A DNA stretch of 64,000 nucleotides from Pseudomonas citrullilanati (GTDB lineage: Bacteria; Pseudomonadota; Gammaproteobacteria; Pseudomonadales; Pseudomonadaceae). Position 1 is the first letter of the stretch. Each line of letters begins with the position of its first letter. Of this stretch, positions 1-9,083 are shown piece after piece. The notes beneath the pieces are model-generated. The model saw only the letters and a program-made list of their open reading frames with translations. It ran no database searches and was not told where the DNA came from. The stretch spans positions 62,001-126,000 of the forward strand of contig NZ_JAUQOP010000006.1 of NCBI RefSeq assembly GCF_030580855.1. The letters are read 5' to 3'. A program made the position numbers and the translations under genes.

Positions 1-190
1 TCATCAGGGGCTCGGCAGCAGGACCAGCCGGCCCTGTCGCTGGCTGCAAGACAATAACCACTCTCGGCACGCAGGGAAAGGCAGCAGCGCGTCACCCATC
101 GAGTCCGCTATAGTCACGGGCTTTCCCGCCTTGGGTCTGACAGGTAGCCATGCAAGATATCCCCAGCCGTTGTGTTTGGACAGGTCGCCC

Positions 191-1708
191 ATGAGCCATC
201 ATCGGCGCCGTGAAAGTCGAGAGCCCACCCAGGTCCAGCGTCTGTTTCGCCAGTTGATGCGCGAATGGCTGTGGATAAGTTTGTTGCTGCTGCCCCTTAC
301 CGCCTTGGTGTCCTTCAGCGGCCAGTCGCTGCGCAACGAGCCCTTCGCCGCCCTGCTTTCGGTTGGCCTGGTGGCGGGGGTACTGGGCTTGCTGTTGTGG
401 CGCCCGCGCCTGGCGTTGTGGGCGACGGTGGGGGGCATGAGCCTGGCGCTGTTGACCAGTGCGGTATTGGCTGTGCGCGGTTGGTGGTGGTCGCCGATGG
501 CCAGTGTGTTGGGCATCCTGTTGGGTTATCTGATCTGGAACTGGCGGCGCCTGAGCGTGGTACTGGCCTATTTCGGCTGGGAGCTGGCGCGCCTGGATTC
601 GGAACCCAAGGTATTCCCCGAACGGCGTCGCGCGCCCTACGCCGGCAGCGACCGTTTGCAGGGCCAGATCATGGCCTTGGAACAGGCGCTGAGCCGAACC
701 CGCGACACGCGCCGCTTCATTGCCGACGGCCTCGAGTACCTGCCGGTGGCGACGATGATCAGCGACCCCCAAGGCAAACTGCTGCTCGGCAACCGCAAGG
801 CCCGCGATCTGTTCGGTCACGGCCTGGCGGGTGGCGATGTGCTGGAGCATCTCGCCGAGCTGGGTTATCCGGGCCTCGAGCACGGCGCGCGCCATCGGTT
901 ATCCACATTACCGTTGCTGGAGTTTCGCGATGTCCGCGAGCGCAGCTTGCGCCTGGAAAGGGCTGCGTTGCTGCCGGTCGATGGCGATGCGCCGATTGGT
1001 TGGTTGCTCAGCCTCACGGACCTCAGCGTGGAACGTGAAGCCGAGGAGCAGCGCGGCGTCATGCTGCGTTTCCTCTCCCATGACCTGCGTGCGCCGCATT
1101 CGGCCATCCTGGCGTTGCTCGATGTCCAACGGCATCAACTGGGCGAGAACACACCGCTGTTCGACCAAATCGAGCGGCAGGTGCGCCGCGCCCTGGAGCT
1201 GACGGACGGCTTCGTGCAACTGGCCAAGGCCGAGTCCGAAGCCTACCAATTCCAACCGACGCTGTTCGCCATGCTGGTGTTGGATGTGGTCGACCAGGCC
1301 TTGCCGCTGGCCCAGGCCAAGCGCATTCAACTGGTCCACGAGATGGAGGATGAAGACGCCATGGTGCGGGCCGACCAGGCCTTGCTGACGCGGGCGCTGT
1401 TCAACCTGTTGGAAAACGCCATCAAGTACAGCGCGCCCGACACCCGCATCACTCTGCGCGTCCACTGCAACCAGGGGCACTTGACCTGCGAGATGGTGGA
1501 TCAGGGCAAAGGCATCGGCGCCCAGGAGCTACCGGATCTGTTCAGCCAGTATCGACGGTTTTCCTCAGCGCACGGCGTGGATGGGGTTGGCTTGGGGTTG
1601 TCGATGGTCAAGGCGGTGGTGGATCGCCACGGTGGGAAAATCGAATGTCGCAGCGTGGTGGGCCAAGGCACGACGTTCAGCCTCGGTTTCCCCCTGCTGG
1701 AGGATTGA
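191..1708 (+). CDS. Membrane-bound PAS sensor histidine kinase lacking an obvious sensor loop
   Basis: This is an inner-membrane two-component kinase of about 505 residues. Four hydrophobic segments occupy roughly residues 25-145, followed by a PAS-like region (about 185-280), a HisKA box with FLSHDLRAPHS (His near 297), an N box LFNLLENAIKYSA, a G1 box DQGKGIG and a G2 box GVGLGLSMVK. The first segment (REWLWISLLLLPL) and the later block ending WNWRRLSVVLAYFGWELARL resemble the two ends of CHASE2-type kinases. The large periplasmic CHASE2 domain expected between them is missing. The frame is open to the left edge, but the upstream translation is not protein-like, so I chose the ATG at 191. 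No response regulator is adjacent. The kinase assignment is firm; the signal is unknown. Confidence 0.85.
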   Translation: MSHHRRRESREPTQVQRLFRQLMREWLWISLLLLPLTALVSFSGQSLRNEPFAALLSVGLVAGVLGLLLWRPRLALWATVGGMSLALLTSAVLAVRGWWWSPMASVLGILLGYLIWNWRRLSVVLAYFGWELARLDSEPKVFPERRRAPYAGSDRLQGQIMALEQALSRTRDTRRFIADGLEYLPVATMISDPQGKLLLGNRKARDLFGHGLAGGDVLEHLAELGYPGLEHGARHRLSTLPLLEFRDVRERSLRLERAALLPVDGDAPIGWLLSLTDLSVEREAEEQRGVMLRFLSHDLRAPHSAILALLDVQRHQLGENTPLFDQIERQVRRALELTDGFVQLAKAESEAYQFQPTLFAMLVLDVVDQALPLAQAKRIQLVHEMEDEDAMVRADQALLTRALFNLLENAIKYSAPDTRITLRVHCNQGHLTCEMVDQGKGIGAQELPDLFSQYRRFSSAHGVDGVGLGLSMVKAVVDRHGGKIECRSVVGQGTTFSLGFPLLED

Positions 1709-1864
1709 GAGATCGCAGCCGAGGCTACGATCGTTTCGATCTATAAAAAACTTATGCACCTACCGACGGGTTTTATGTGTTTATGAAATATGTATTAAAA
1801 ACAAAGACTTAAACAATAAAAGCGACGAATTTCAAAAAAACGGTACACAGGTTATCCACAGAAA

Positions 1865-2644
1865 TCAGACAGCGATCTTGTCCGTGGCCGCCGGTGCTGC
1901 GGGGGTGGAAGGCAGCGAGCCCATTTCCCGTTGGGTCTGTTCGTTCCAGGCCTGGACCCGGTCGTTCAAGTTGGCTATCGCGCGAGGCCCGGTGCCTTCG
2001 GCATACATCGGCGCACCGATGACCACGGTGATGACGCCTGGCGTCCGAACCCAGCCCGCCTTGGGCCAGAATTTGCCGGCATTGTGTGCAATCGGCAGCA
2101 CCGGCAGGTCGGCGTTCACCGCCAAGGCGGAACCGCTGCGGGAAAACTTGCCGACAGTGCCATAGGGGACGCGGGTGCCTTCCGGAAAGATCAACACCCA
2201 GACGTTGTCCTTGAGTAGTTCGTCGCCCTTTTGCGCCACTTGCTTGAGCGCGGCCTTGGGGTTGTCGCGGTCGATGGCAATCGGTCGCAGCATCGCCATG
2301 GCCCAGCCGAAAAACGGCACGAACAGCAGCTCACGCTTGAGCACCTGGCTCAAGGGCTCGAAATACGCCGACAGGAAGAAGGTTTCCCAGGTGCTCTGGT
2401 GGTTGGACTGGATCACGCAGGGCCGGTCAGGCACGTTCTCGGCACCCTTCACTTCGTAGCGAATGCCCAGGAACACTTTGCTCAGCCACAGTGCGCAACG
2501 GCACCAGTACACGTTGATGAAGCGGTAGCGCGCCTTGAATGGCAGGAAAGGCGCGATAAAAAAACTCAAGGTGCACCACAGCAAGGAACTGGTGCCCAGC
2601 AGCAGGTAAAAGAGAAAGGTTCTGATGGCCTGCAATATCGACAT
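1865..2644 (-). CDS. plsC: Lysophospholipid acyltransferase (PlsC/LPLAT family)
   Basis: The product is an inner-membrane acyltransferase that places the second acyl chain on lysophosphatidate in phospholipid synthesis. It has an N-terminal hydrophobic anchor (residues about 5-35), the motif NHQSTWE, a variant of the family NHxxxxD box with Glu at the last position, and the downstream FPEGTR motif. Position and orientation match PA0005 of P. aeruginosa. An earlier start at 2698 exists, but MSILQAIRTFLFYLLLG at 2644 gives the usual family N terminus and about 259 residues. It lies 79 bp after gmhB on the same strand and may be co-transcribed with it. Confidence 0.93.
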   Translation of the reverse strand: MSILQAIRTFLFYLLLGTSSLLWCTLSFFIAPFLPFKARYRFINVYWCRCALWLSKVFLGIRYEVKGAENVPDRPCVIQSNHQSTWETFFLSAYFEPLSQVLKRELLFVPFFGWAMAMLRPIAIDRDNPKAALKQVAQKGDELLKDNVWVLIFPEGTRVPYGTVGKFSRSGSALAVNADLPVLPIAHNAGKFWPKAGWVRTPGVITVVIGAPMYAEGTGPRAIANLNDRVQAWNEQTQREMGSLPSTPAAPAATDKIAV

Positions 2645-2723
2645 GGCGACGGTTACCGTTGCGGGCAATGCCCGCCTGTTCAAGCGCTTCCCGGACATTC
2701 CTTGTCAGGATGTCGAGGGAGCC

Positions 2724-3257
2724 CTAATTGTGGATAAGTTCAGCGGCAACCGCCGCCAGGTCGTCAAAAATCAAGGTGCCCACCGGTAGGGTCTTGCCCA
2801 GAGTCTTCTCGCCTTTCCCGGTCTTTACCAAAACTGGCTGACAATCGACGGCCTTGGCTGCCTCCAGGTCACCGAGGCTGTCGCCGACGAACCACACGCC
2901 CGCCAGCGGCGTCGCATAATGCTCGGCAATGGCCTTCAGCATGCCCGGCTTGGGCTTGCGGCAATCGCAACCTTCGTCCGGGCCGTGAGGGCAATAGACG
3001 ATCAGCCCGACCTCCCCGCCCTGCTCGGCCACCAATGCGCGCAAGCGCTCGTGCATGGCCTCCAGGACGGCGAGGTCGTAGTAGCCGCGGGCGATGCCCG
3101 ACTGGTTGGTGGCGACCGCGACCGTCCAGCCGGCCTTGCTCAACTGCGCGATGGCTTCGATCGAGCCGGGGAGCGGCAACCACTCCTGCACCGATTTGAT
3201 GTAAGCGTCGGAGTCATGATTGATCACCCCGTCCCGATCGAGAATCAGCAGTTTCAA
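2724..3257 (-). CDS. gmhB: D-glycero-beta-D-manno-heptose-1,7-bisphosphate 7-phosphatase
   Basis: This HAD-family phosphatase removes the 7-phosphate from heptose bisphosphate in the ADP-heptose pathway for the lipopolysaccharide inner core. The nucleophile motif LILDRDGVIN starts at residue 4, and the zinc-binding Cys/His cluster CPHGPDEGCDCRKPKPG lies near residue 90. Its 177 residues are normal for the family. The start codon is TTG at 3257, three bases after the glyS stop, so translation is probably coupled to glyS. No convincing independent Shine-Dalgarno is visible. Confidence 0.95.
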   Translation of the reverse strand: MKLLILDRDGVINHDSDAYIKSVQEWLPLPGSIEAIAQLSKAGWTVAVATNQSGIARGYYDLAVLEAMHERLRALVAEQGGEVGLIVYCPHGPDEGCDCRKPKPGMLKAIAEHYATPLAGVWFVGDSLGDLEAAKAVDCQPVLVKTGKGEKTLGKTLPVGTLIFDDLAAVAAELIHN

Positions 3258-3260
3258 GGT

Positions 3261-5315
3261 TTACCCCAGCAACGAAATGTCGGCAACGCCCAGGAACAGG
3301 CCACGCAGGCGCGCCAGCAGCGCGTAGCGGTTGGCCCGCACATTGGCGTCTTCGGCATTGACCATCACTGCCTCGAAAAACGCATCCACCGGTTCGCGCA
3401 GTGCCGCCAGGCGCGCCAGGGTTTCGCTGTACTGGCGTGCCGCCGCCATCGGCTGGACCGCCTGGTCAGCCTGCTGGATCGCCGAATACAGGGAGAACTC
3501 GTTGGCGTTGTCGAAGTACTTGGCCTCGACGGTGGCCGCGATGCTGCCTTCGGCCTTGCCCAGGAGGTTGGACACGCGCTTGTTCACCGCCGCCAATGCT
3601 GCCGCTTCCGGCAACTTGCGGAACGCCTGCACCGCTTGCACGCGCTGGTCGAAGTCCAGGGCCGAGCCCGGCTTCAGGGCGCGTACCGACAGGTAGGTGG
3701 CGACATCGACGCCTTCGTCTTCGTAGCGCGCGCGCAGGCGGTCGAAGATGAATTCCAGCACCGCATCGGCCAAGCCGGCGGCCTTGACCTTGCTGCCGAA
3801 CGCGTTGACGGCGAAGGCCACGGCGTCGTTCAGGTCCAGGTCCAATTGCTTGTCGATCAGGATCCGCAACACGCCCAGCGCCGCACGACGCAGGGCATAC
3901 GGGTCCTTGCTGCCGGTGGGTAGCATGCCGATGCCGAAGATGCCGACCAGGGTGTCGAGCTTGTCGGCGATTGCCACGGCCGCACCGGTCAGGGTGCTCG
4001 GCAATTCAGCGCCGGCACCGCGGGGCATGTACTGCTCGTTCAGGGCCAGGGCCACGTCCTGTGGTTCGCCGTCGTTGAGGGCATAGTAGTAACCGGCGAT
4101 GCCTTGCATCTCCGGGAACTCACCGACCATCTCGGTGGACAGGTCGCACTTGGACAGGATGCCGGCGCGGGCTGCGCGCTGGGCGTCGCCGCCGATGCGC
4201 GGGGCAATGAACGCCGCCAGCTTCGACACGCGCTCGGCCTTGTCGTAGACGCTGCCGAGTTTTTCCTGGAAGACCACGTTGCGCAGGCGCTCGTTGAAGC
4301 TTTCCAGCGGTTGTTTCTTGTCTTGCTTGAAGAAGAACTCGGCGTCGGTCAGGCGCGGGCGAACGACTTTCTCGTTGCCGGCGATGATCTGTGCCGGGTC
4401 CTTGCTCTCGATGTTGGCGACCGTGATGAAGCGCGGCAGCAACTTGCCTTCGGCGTCCAGCAGGCAGAAGTACTTCTGGTTGTCCTGCATGGTGGTGATC
4501 AGCGCTTCCTGCGGCACTTCCAGGAAACGTTCCTCGAACGAGCACACCAGCGGCACCGGCCATTCCACCAGCGCGGTCACTTCATCCAGCAGGCTCGGCG
4601 GCACGATGGCGGTGCCTTCCTGGCGGGTGGCCAGCTCTTCGGTGCGCTTGCTGATCAGTTCGCGACGCTCGTTGGCGTCGGCCAGCACGTAGGCGGCGCG
4701 CAGGTCGGCCAGGTAGTTGGCCGGCGAGGTGATGCGCACGCTCTGTGGATGGTGGAAGCGGTGGCCGCGGGAGTCGCGACCGGCCTTCTGGGCCAGGATC
4801 GTGCAATCGATGACCTGGTCACCCAGCAGCATCACCAGCCATTGGGTCGGGCGCACGAACTCTTCCTTGCGCGCGGCCCAGCGCATGCGCTTGGGAATCG
4901 GCAAGTCATTGAGGGAGTCTTCGACGATGGTCGGCAACAGGCTGGCGGTCGGCTTGCCCTTGATGCTCTGGCTGTAGCGCAGCTTCGGGCCGCTCTGGTC
5001 GATTTCGCTCAGGTCCACGCCGCACTTCTTGGCGAAGCCCAGGGCGGCCTGGGTCGGGTTGCCGTCGGCATCGAACGCGGCCTGGCGTGGCGGGCCGTCG
5101 AGGTTGATGCTGCGGTCCGGCTGTTGGGTCGCCAGGGCGGTGATCAACACGGCCAGGCGGCGCGGCGCGGCGTAGACGTGCTTGGCTTCGTAGCTCAGGC
5201 CGGCGGCTTGCAGGCCCTTGTCGATACCGGCCAGGAACGCATCGGCCAGGGTGTTCAGGGCTTTGGGTGGCAGTTCTTCGGTGCCCAATTCAACCAGGAA
5301 ATCTTGAGCACTCAT
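3261..5315 (-). CDS. glyS: Glycyl-tRNA synthetase, beta subunit
   Basis: This is the 684-residue beta subunit of the heterotetrameric (alpha2beta2) bacterial glycyl-tRNA synthetase, which charges tRNA-Gly in the cytoplasm. The N terminus [17 protein letters not shown] is diagnostic of GlyS, and the length is normal. Its ATG overlaps the glyQ stop as ATGA, so the two subunits are translationally coupled, which suits their equal stoichiometry. The glyQ-glyS-gmhB-plsC order is that of the Pseudomonas origin region. Confidence 0.98.
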   Translation of the reverse strand: MSAQDFLVELGTEELPPKALNTLADAFLAGIDKGLQAAGLSYEAKHVYAAPRRLAVLITALATQQPDRSINLDGPPRQAAFDADGNPTQAALGFAKKCGVDLSEIDQSGPKLRYSQSIKGKPTASLLPTIVEDSLNDLPIPKRMRWAARKEEFVRPTQWLVMLLGDQVIDCTILAQKAGRDSRGHRFHHPQSVRITSPANYLADLRAAYVLADANERRELISKRTEELATRQEGTAIVPPSLLDEVTALVEWPVPLVCSFEERFLEVPQEALITTMQDNQKYFCLLDAEGKLLPRFITVANIESKDPAQIIAGNEKVVRPRLTDAEFFFKQDKKQPLESFNERLRNVVFQEKLGSVYDKAERVSKLAAFIAPRIGGDAQRAARAGILSKCDLSTEMVGEFPEMQGIAGYYYALNDGEPQDVALALNEQYMPRGAGAELPSTLTGAAVAIADKLDTLVGIFGIGMLPTGSKDPYALRRAALGVLRILIDKQLDLDLNDAVAFAVNAFGSKVKAAGLADAVLEFIFDRLRARYEDEGVDVATYLSVRALKPGSALDFDQRVQAVQAFRKLPEAAALAAVNKRVSNLLGKAEGSIAATVEAKYFDNANEFSLYSAIQQADQAVQPMAAARQYSETLARLAALREPVDAFFEAVMVNAEDANVRANRYALLARLRGLFLGVADISLLG

Positions 5316-6265
5316 TGTGCAGCCTCCAGCTTAGCCAACACTTCATCACGCAGGTCCGGGGTCGCCATCGGGAAGCCCAGCTTGGCACGGGCCAGCAGGT
5401 AGGCTTGCGCGACGGAACGCGCCAGGGTGCGCACACGCAGGATGTATTGCTGGCGCGCAGTCACGGAAATCGCCCGGCGTGCGTCCAGCAGGTTGAAGGT
5501 ATGGGACGCCTTCAACACCATTTCGTAGCTCGGCAACGGCAGCGGCTGGTCCAGTTCGATCAGGCGCTTGGCTTCGCTTTCATAGAAATCGAACAGTTCG
5601 AACAGCTTGTCGACGTTGGCGTGTTCGAAGTTGTAGGTCGACTGCTCCACTTCGTTCTGGTGGAACACGTCGCCATAGGTCACCTTGCCGAACGGGCCGT
5701 CGGCCCAGACCAGGTCGTAGACCGAATCCACGCCTTGCAGGTACATCGCCAGGCGTTCCAGGCCATAGGTGATCTCGCCGGTGACCGGGTAGCACTCGAT
5801 GCCGCCCGCTTGCTGGAAGTAGGTGAACTGGGTCACTTCCATGCCGTTGAGCCAGACTTCCCAGCCCAGGCCCCAGGCGCCGAGGGTCGGCGATTCCCAG
5901 TTGTCTTCGACGAAACGGATGTCATGCACCAGCGGGTCGAGGCCCACGTGCTTGAGGGAGCCCAGGTACAGCTCCTGGAAATTTTCCGGGTTCGGCTTCA
6001 GGACCACCTGGAACTGGTAGTAATGCTGCAGGCGGTTCGGGTTTTCGCCGTAGCGGCCGTCAGTCGGGCGGCGGCTGGGCTGCACATAGGCGGCGTTCCA
6101 GGTTTCCGGGCCGATGGCACGCAGAAACGTGGCAGTGTGGAAAGTGCCGGCGCCTACTTCCATATCGTAGGGCTGAAGTACCACGCAACCTTGCTCGGCC
6201 CAGTATTGCTGGAGGGCGAGGATCAAGTCTTGGAAGGTACGCACGGCTGGCGTAGGCTGGCTCAC
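5312..6265 (-). CDS. glyQ: Glycyl-tRNA synthetase, alpha subunit
   Basis: The alpha subunit contains the class II catalytic core of glycyl-tRNA synthetase. I recognise [34 protein letters not shown] and [18 protein letters not shown], all hallmark GlyQ segments. The reading frame stays open to 6859, but the true start is GTG at 6265 ([16 protein letters not shown]), giving 317 residues, the family length. The upstream extension is antisense to tag. The stop overlaps the glyS start by four bases. Confidence 0.97.
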   Translation of the reverse strand: MSQPTPAVRTFQDLILALQQYWAEQGCVVLQPYDMEVGAGTFHTATFLRAIGPETWNAAYVQPSRRPTDGRYGENPNRLQHYYQFQVVLKPNPENFQELYLGSLKHVGLDPLVHDIRFVEDNWESPTLGAWGLGWEVWLNGMEVTQFTYFQQAGGIECYPVTGEITYGLERLAMYLQGVDSVYDLVWADGPFGKVTYGDVFHQNEVEQSTYNFEHANVDKLFELFDFYESEAKRLIELDQPLPLPSYEMVLKASHTFNLLDARRAISVTARQQYILRVRTLARSVAQAYLLARAKLGFPMATPDLRDEVLAKLEAAQ

Positions 6266-6346
6266 GAAATTCACCTGTTTCTTGGGCTGCGATTTAAAGA
6301 GCGGGAGTATACCCGATTCGTTCGTGCGCACGCCCCCTGGAGCCTT

Positions 6347-6904
6347 ATGCCACGCTGCTTTTGGTGTTCTGACGATCCGTTGTACATGGCCTATCACGAT
6401 CAGGAGTGGGGGACGCCGCTGCGCGATGCGCAGGGTTTGTTCGAGTTGCTTTTGCTCGAAGGGTTCCAGGCCGGGCTCTCCTGGATCACCGTGCTGCGCA
6501 AGCGCGCGCATTATCGCGAGGTGCTGTACAACTTCGATGTACAGCGGGTGGCGCAGATGAGCGACGCCGAGATCGAGGACCTGATGCAGGATCCCGGGAT
6601 CATCCGCAACCGCCTCAAGCTCAAGGCCGCCCGGCGCAATGCCCAGGCCTGGCTGGCCCTGGAAGACCCGGTGGCGTTTCTCTGGTCGTTCGTCGGCGAC
6701 AAACCCATCATCAATCATTTCAAGGACCGCGCCGAAGTCCCGGCCATTACCCCCGAGGCCGTGGCGATGAGCAAGGGCTTGAAAAAAGCCGGCTTCACCT
6801 TCGTCGGACCGACCATTTGCTACGCCTTGATGCAGGCCTCGGGCATGGTCATGGACCACACCCAGGACTGCGACCGCTACGCCGAGCTGGCAAACGGCGG
6901 TTAG
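6347..6904 (+). CDS. tag: DNA-3-methyladenine glycosylase I
   Basis: Tag is a base-excision repair enzyme that removes 3-methyladenine from alkylated DNA. The N terminus [21 protein letters not shown] carries the conserved zinc-site Cys residues and the HDxEW signature. [20 protein letters not shown] near the end supplies the partner zinc ligands. It has 185 residues. The frame is open far upstream across glyQ, but only the ATG at 6347 gives the Tag N terminus. It is divergent from glyQ and followed 43 bp later by lpxL, as in PAO1 (PA0010-PA0011). Confidence 0.96.
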   Translation: MPRCFWCSDDPLYMAYHDQEWGTPLRDAQGLFELLLLEGFQAGLSWITVLRKRAHYREVLYNFDVQRVAQMSDAEIEDLMQDPGIIRNRLKLKAARRNAQAWLALEDPVAFLWSFVGDKPIINHFKDRAEVPAITPEAVAMSKGLKKAGFTFVGPTICYALMQASGMVMDHTQDCDRYAELANGG

Positions 6905-6947
6905 AATAGCCGGCTCGCGACACGGCCCATGAATTCAGGAGTGACCT

Positions 6948-7835
6948 GTGGATAAGTTGAAAGGCGCCTTGCTGGTCGGCGCTCTGCGGTTGTTTGCGCT
7001 GCTGCCCTGGCGGGCGGTGCAAGCGGTGGGGTCGGCCATCGGCTGGCTGATGTGGAAACTGCCCAACCGCTCCCGCGACGTGGTGCGGATCAACCTCGCC
7101 AAGTGCTTCCCCGAGATGGACCCGGCCGCGCGCGAACGCCTGGTGGGCCAGAGCCTCAAGGACATCGGCAAATCCCTGACCGAAAGCGCCTGCGCCTGGA
7201 TCTGGCCAGCCCAGCGCTCCATCGAGCTGGTGCGCGAAGTCGAGGGCCTGGAGGTGCTGAAAGAAGCCCTGGCCTCCGGCAAAGGCGTGGTCGGCATCAC
7301 CAGCCACCTGGGCAACTGGGAAGTGCTCAATCACTTCTATTGCAGCCAGTGCAAACCGATCATTTTCTACCGCCCGCCCAAGCTCAAGGCGGTGGATGAA
7401 CTGCTGCAGAAGCAGCGGGTGCAACTGGGCAACAAGGTCGCCGCCTCCACCAAGGAAGGCATCCTCAGCGTCATCAAGGAAGTGCGCAAGGGCGGCCAGG
7501 TGGGCATCCCCGCCGACCCGGAACCGGCCGAATCCGCTGGCATCTTCGTGCCCTTCTTCGCCACCCAGGCCCTGACCAGCAAGTTCGTGCCGAACATGCT
7601 CGCCGGCGGCAAGGCCGTGGGCGTCTTCCTCCACGCCCTGCGCCTGCCGGACGGCTCCGGCTACAAAGTCATCCTCGAAGCCGCGCCCGAGGCCATGTAC
7701 AGCACCGACACCGAAACCGCCTGCGCCGCCATGAGCCAGGTGGTGGAACGCTACGTGCGGGCCTACCCCAGCCAATACATGTGGAGCATGAAGCGCTTCA
7801 AGAAACGCCCGCCGGGCGAGGCGCGGTGGTACTGA
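6948..7835 (+). CDS. lpxL: Lipid A biosynthesis lauroyl acyltransferase (LpxL/HtrB family)
   Basis: This inner-membrane late acyltransferase adds a secondary acyl chain to Kdo-lipid A. One hydrophobic N-terminal segment (about residues 8-35) is followed by the catalytic HX4D/E motif in TSHLGNWEVLNHF (residues about 118-130) and a conserved YPSQYMWSMKRFKKRP C-terminal stretch. It has 295 residues. The start is GTG at 6948 with AGGAGT six bases upstream. It is the orthologue of PA0011. Two REP-rich spacers follow it. Confidence 0.94.
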   Translation: MDKLKGALLVGALRLFALLPWRAVQAVGSAIGWLMWKLPNRSRDVVRINLAKCFPEMDPAARERLVGQSLKDIGKSLTESACAWIWPAQRSIELVREVEGLEVLKEALASGKGVVGITSHLGNWEVLNHFYCSQCKPIIFYRPPKLKAVDELLQKQRVQLGNKVAASTKEGILSVIKEVRKGGQVGIPADPEPAESAGIFVPFFATQALTSKFVPNMLAGGKAVGVFLHALRLPDGSGYKVILEAAPEAMYSTDTETACAAMSQVVERYVRAYPSQYMWSMKRFKKRPPGEARWY

Positions 7836-7861
7836 AAGCCTGTTGCCTGGGTGTAGAACCC

Positions 7862-7955
7862 CTGTGGGAGCCGAGCTTGTTCGCGATGACGGCGGCACAC
7901 TCAACATCGATGCAAGCAGACCCACCGCTATCGCGAGCAAGCTCAGCTCCCACAG
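7862..7955. repeat. REP doublet (inverted pair)
   Basis: Two imperfect copies of the Pseudomonas REP palindrome (core GTGGGAGCGAGCTTGCTCGC) face each other about 40 bp apart, forming a REPIN-like unit that folds into one long hairpin just after lpxL. The outer ends are CTGTGGGAG and CTCCCACAG. Such doublets are non-coding and are usually mobilised by a RAYT transposase, which is not in this window. The unit may also protect the lpxL mRNA 3' end (inference). Confidence 0.85.
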
Positions 7956-7998
7956 TTTTTTCGGATGTGTTTACAGGTATTGCCTCCATCCTCAATGC

Positions 7999-8107
7999 CT
8001 GTGGGAGCGAGCTTGCTCGCGATAGCGCCCTTACGGCTGCCGCCCAACTCACTGACCCGCACCCCAGTGGCCAGGGAGCTTGCTCCCGCTGGGCTGCGCA
8101 GCAGCCC
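7999..8107. repeat. Two further REP elements of different types
   Basis: A single REP of the GTGGGAGCGAGCTTGCTCGC type at 7999-8028 is followed by a second type at about 8067-8107. The second contains CCAGGGAGCTTGCTCCCGC and then the small palindrome CTGGGCTGCGCAGCAGCCC. Both are self-complementary. With the preceding doublet they fill the 300 bp between lpxL and the next gene, and I see no gene in that stretch. Confidence 0.8.
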
Positions 8108-8138
8108 TATCAATCGTCCAGATAAACTCATCCATCGG

Positions 8139-8846
8139 TCAACGAGCGCTCATGATTGCCATGCGCCTTTTGGCCTTGTAGCAGTCGTTAACATCAATCG
8201 CCTTTTGGAAATATTCCGCGCGCTGCGCACGATTGCTCTCGCCCTGTAGCCGATAGATTTCCGCCTGGTAGTCGCGACTGCCGCCCCATTGCATGGCAAG
8301 GCCTACAGGTTCTTCAGGCCTGCACTCAAGCCTGACGGCCGGTTGTGGAAAGTATTTTTCGTAGAGAGGCATGCTTGCCTCTATAGCCTGCAGCGCTTTC
8401 TGATATTCGGGCGTGTCGGTAAATGCCAGGCACCAATATGAAATATTCAGTGCCGGCGGCGCAAAGCCTTGGGCCAGACTTCGCTCAAACAAAGGGCAAG
8501 CCTTCTCCTTGATCACTTCGTTCGGATATAGCAGCACATAGAGCAGCCCGAGACGATATTGAGCAATGGGATGATCAAGGGCCGCTGCTTGTTCAAGCAG
8601 AGCAATCGCTGGCTTGAGCAGAGAACCCCCTTCCGCCGCCAAGGCCAAGGAACGCTCCTTCTCCTCTGTGCTTGCAGTAGGCGTGTCGGCTGTCACGGCC
8701 TCGAACTTATTGTTCGCCTGTAGCAGGTATGGAACAGCCTGTTGATAGAGGTTTTCACCACGGGGGTCTATGTGCAACGTGGTGGCCATGCACAATTGAG
8801 GCAGCAGATACGCTAAAAATGTGTAGCCCCAACGGTTCAGGAACAT
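8139..8846 (-). CDS. Secreted Sel1/TPR-like repeat protein of unknown function
   Basis: The 235-residue product has a hydrophobic N terminus (WGYTFLAYLLPQLCMAT) resembling a signal peptide, so it is probably periplasmic. The middle (about residues 85-150) has Sel1/TPR-style helical repeats, for example ALDHPIAQYRLGLLYVLL, with a second copy around LFERSLAQGFAPPALNISYW. Such repeats mediate protein contacts. No catalytic motif is visible. It stands alone between the REP cluster and a small uncertain ORF, and its function cannot be inferred from context. Confidence 0.7.
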   Translation of the reverse strand: MFLNRWGYTFLAYLLPQLCMATTLHIDPRGENLYQQAVPYLLQANNKFEAVTADTPTASTEEKERSLALAAEGGSLLKPAIALLEQAAALDHPIAQYRLGLLYVLLYPNEVIKEKACPLFERSLAQGFAPPALNISYWCLAFTDTPEYQKALQAIEASMPLYEKYFPQPAVRLECRPEEPVGLAMQWGGSRDYQAEIYRLQGESNRAQRAEYFQKAIDVNDCYKAKRRMAIMSAR

Positions 8847-9064
8847 GGATTGGCCTCCTGGCAGCAGCTATCGGGAAAAGTACGGATTGATTTCCAGAGA
8901 CGAATAAGGAGCCGAGGGAGGCGCAAAGCCTCAATCGTGTCCATGATTAGTGCCTGCGATATCGCGGGCAACAGGCGAATAATGATTCCGCATATTCGAA
9001 AAGTTACCGCGAAGCCCGTCGAAACTATCGCTCTACAGAATATCGCCCAGTCCCGCTGATTCAT
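8837..9064 (-). CDS. Possible small membrane-like ORF, doubtful
   Basis: A 75-codon frame with hydrophobic and Arg/Leu-rich segments (AIVSTGFAVTFRICGIIIRLL) lies between the Sel1-like gene and the dehydrogenase gene and overlaps the Sel1-like start by 10 bases. A GGAGG-like sequence is about 13 bases before the ATG, which is too far for a good start. The region also has an open frame on the other strand (8850-9059). It may be only a 237-bp spacer with promoters in both directions. Confidence 0.2.
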   Translation of the reverse strand: MNQRDWAIFCRAIVSTGFAVTFRICGIIIRLLPAISQALIMDTIEALRLPRLLIRLWKSIRTFPDSCCQEANPCS

Positions 9065-9083
9065 TAATCAAGGAGTCCCTCCC

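Noticed and set aside
1-192. 62-codon minus-strand ORF at the left edge
   Set aside because: Its composition is not protein-like and it overlaps the histidine kinase start region; no ribosome-binding site is seen.
4104-5402. 432-codon plus-strand ORF
   Set aside because: It is antisense to glyS and parts of glyQ; composition is that of a shadow frame.
5267-6346. N-terminal extension of tag over 360 codons
   Set aside because: It is antisense to glyQ; the conserved Tag N terminus starts at the ATG at 6347.
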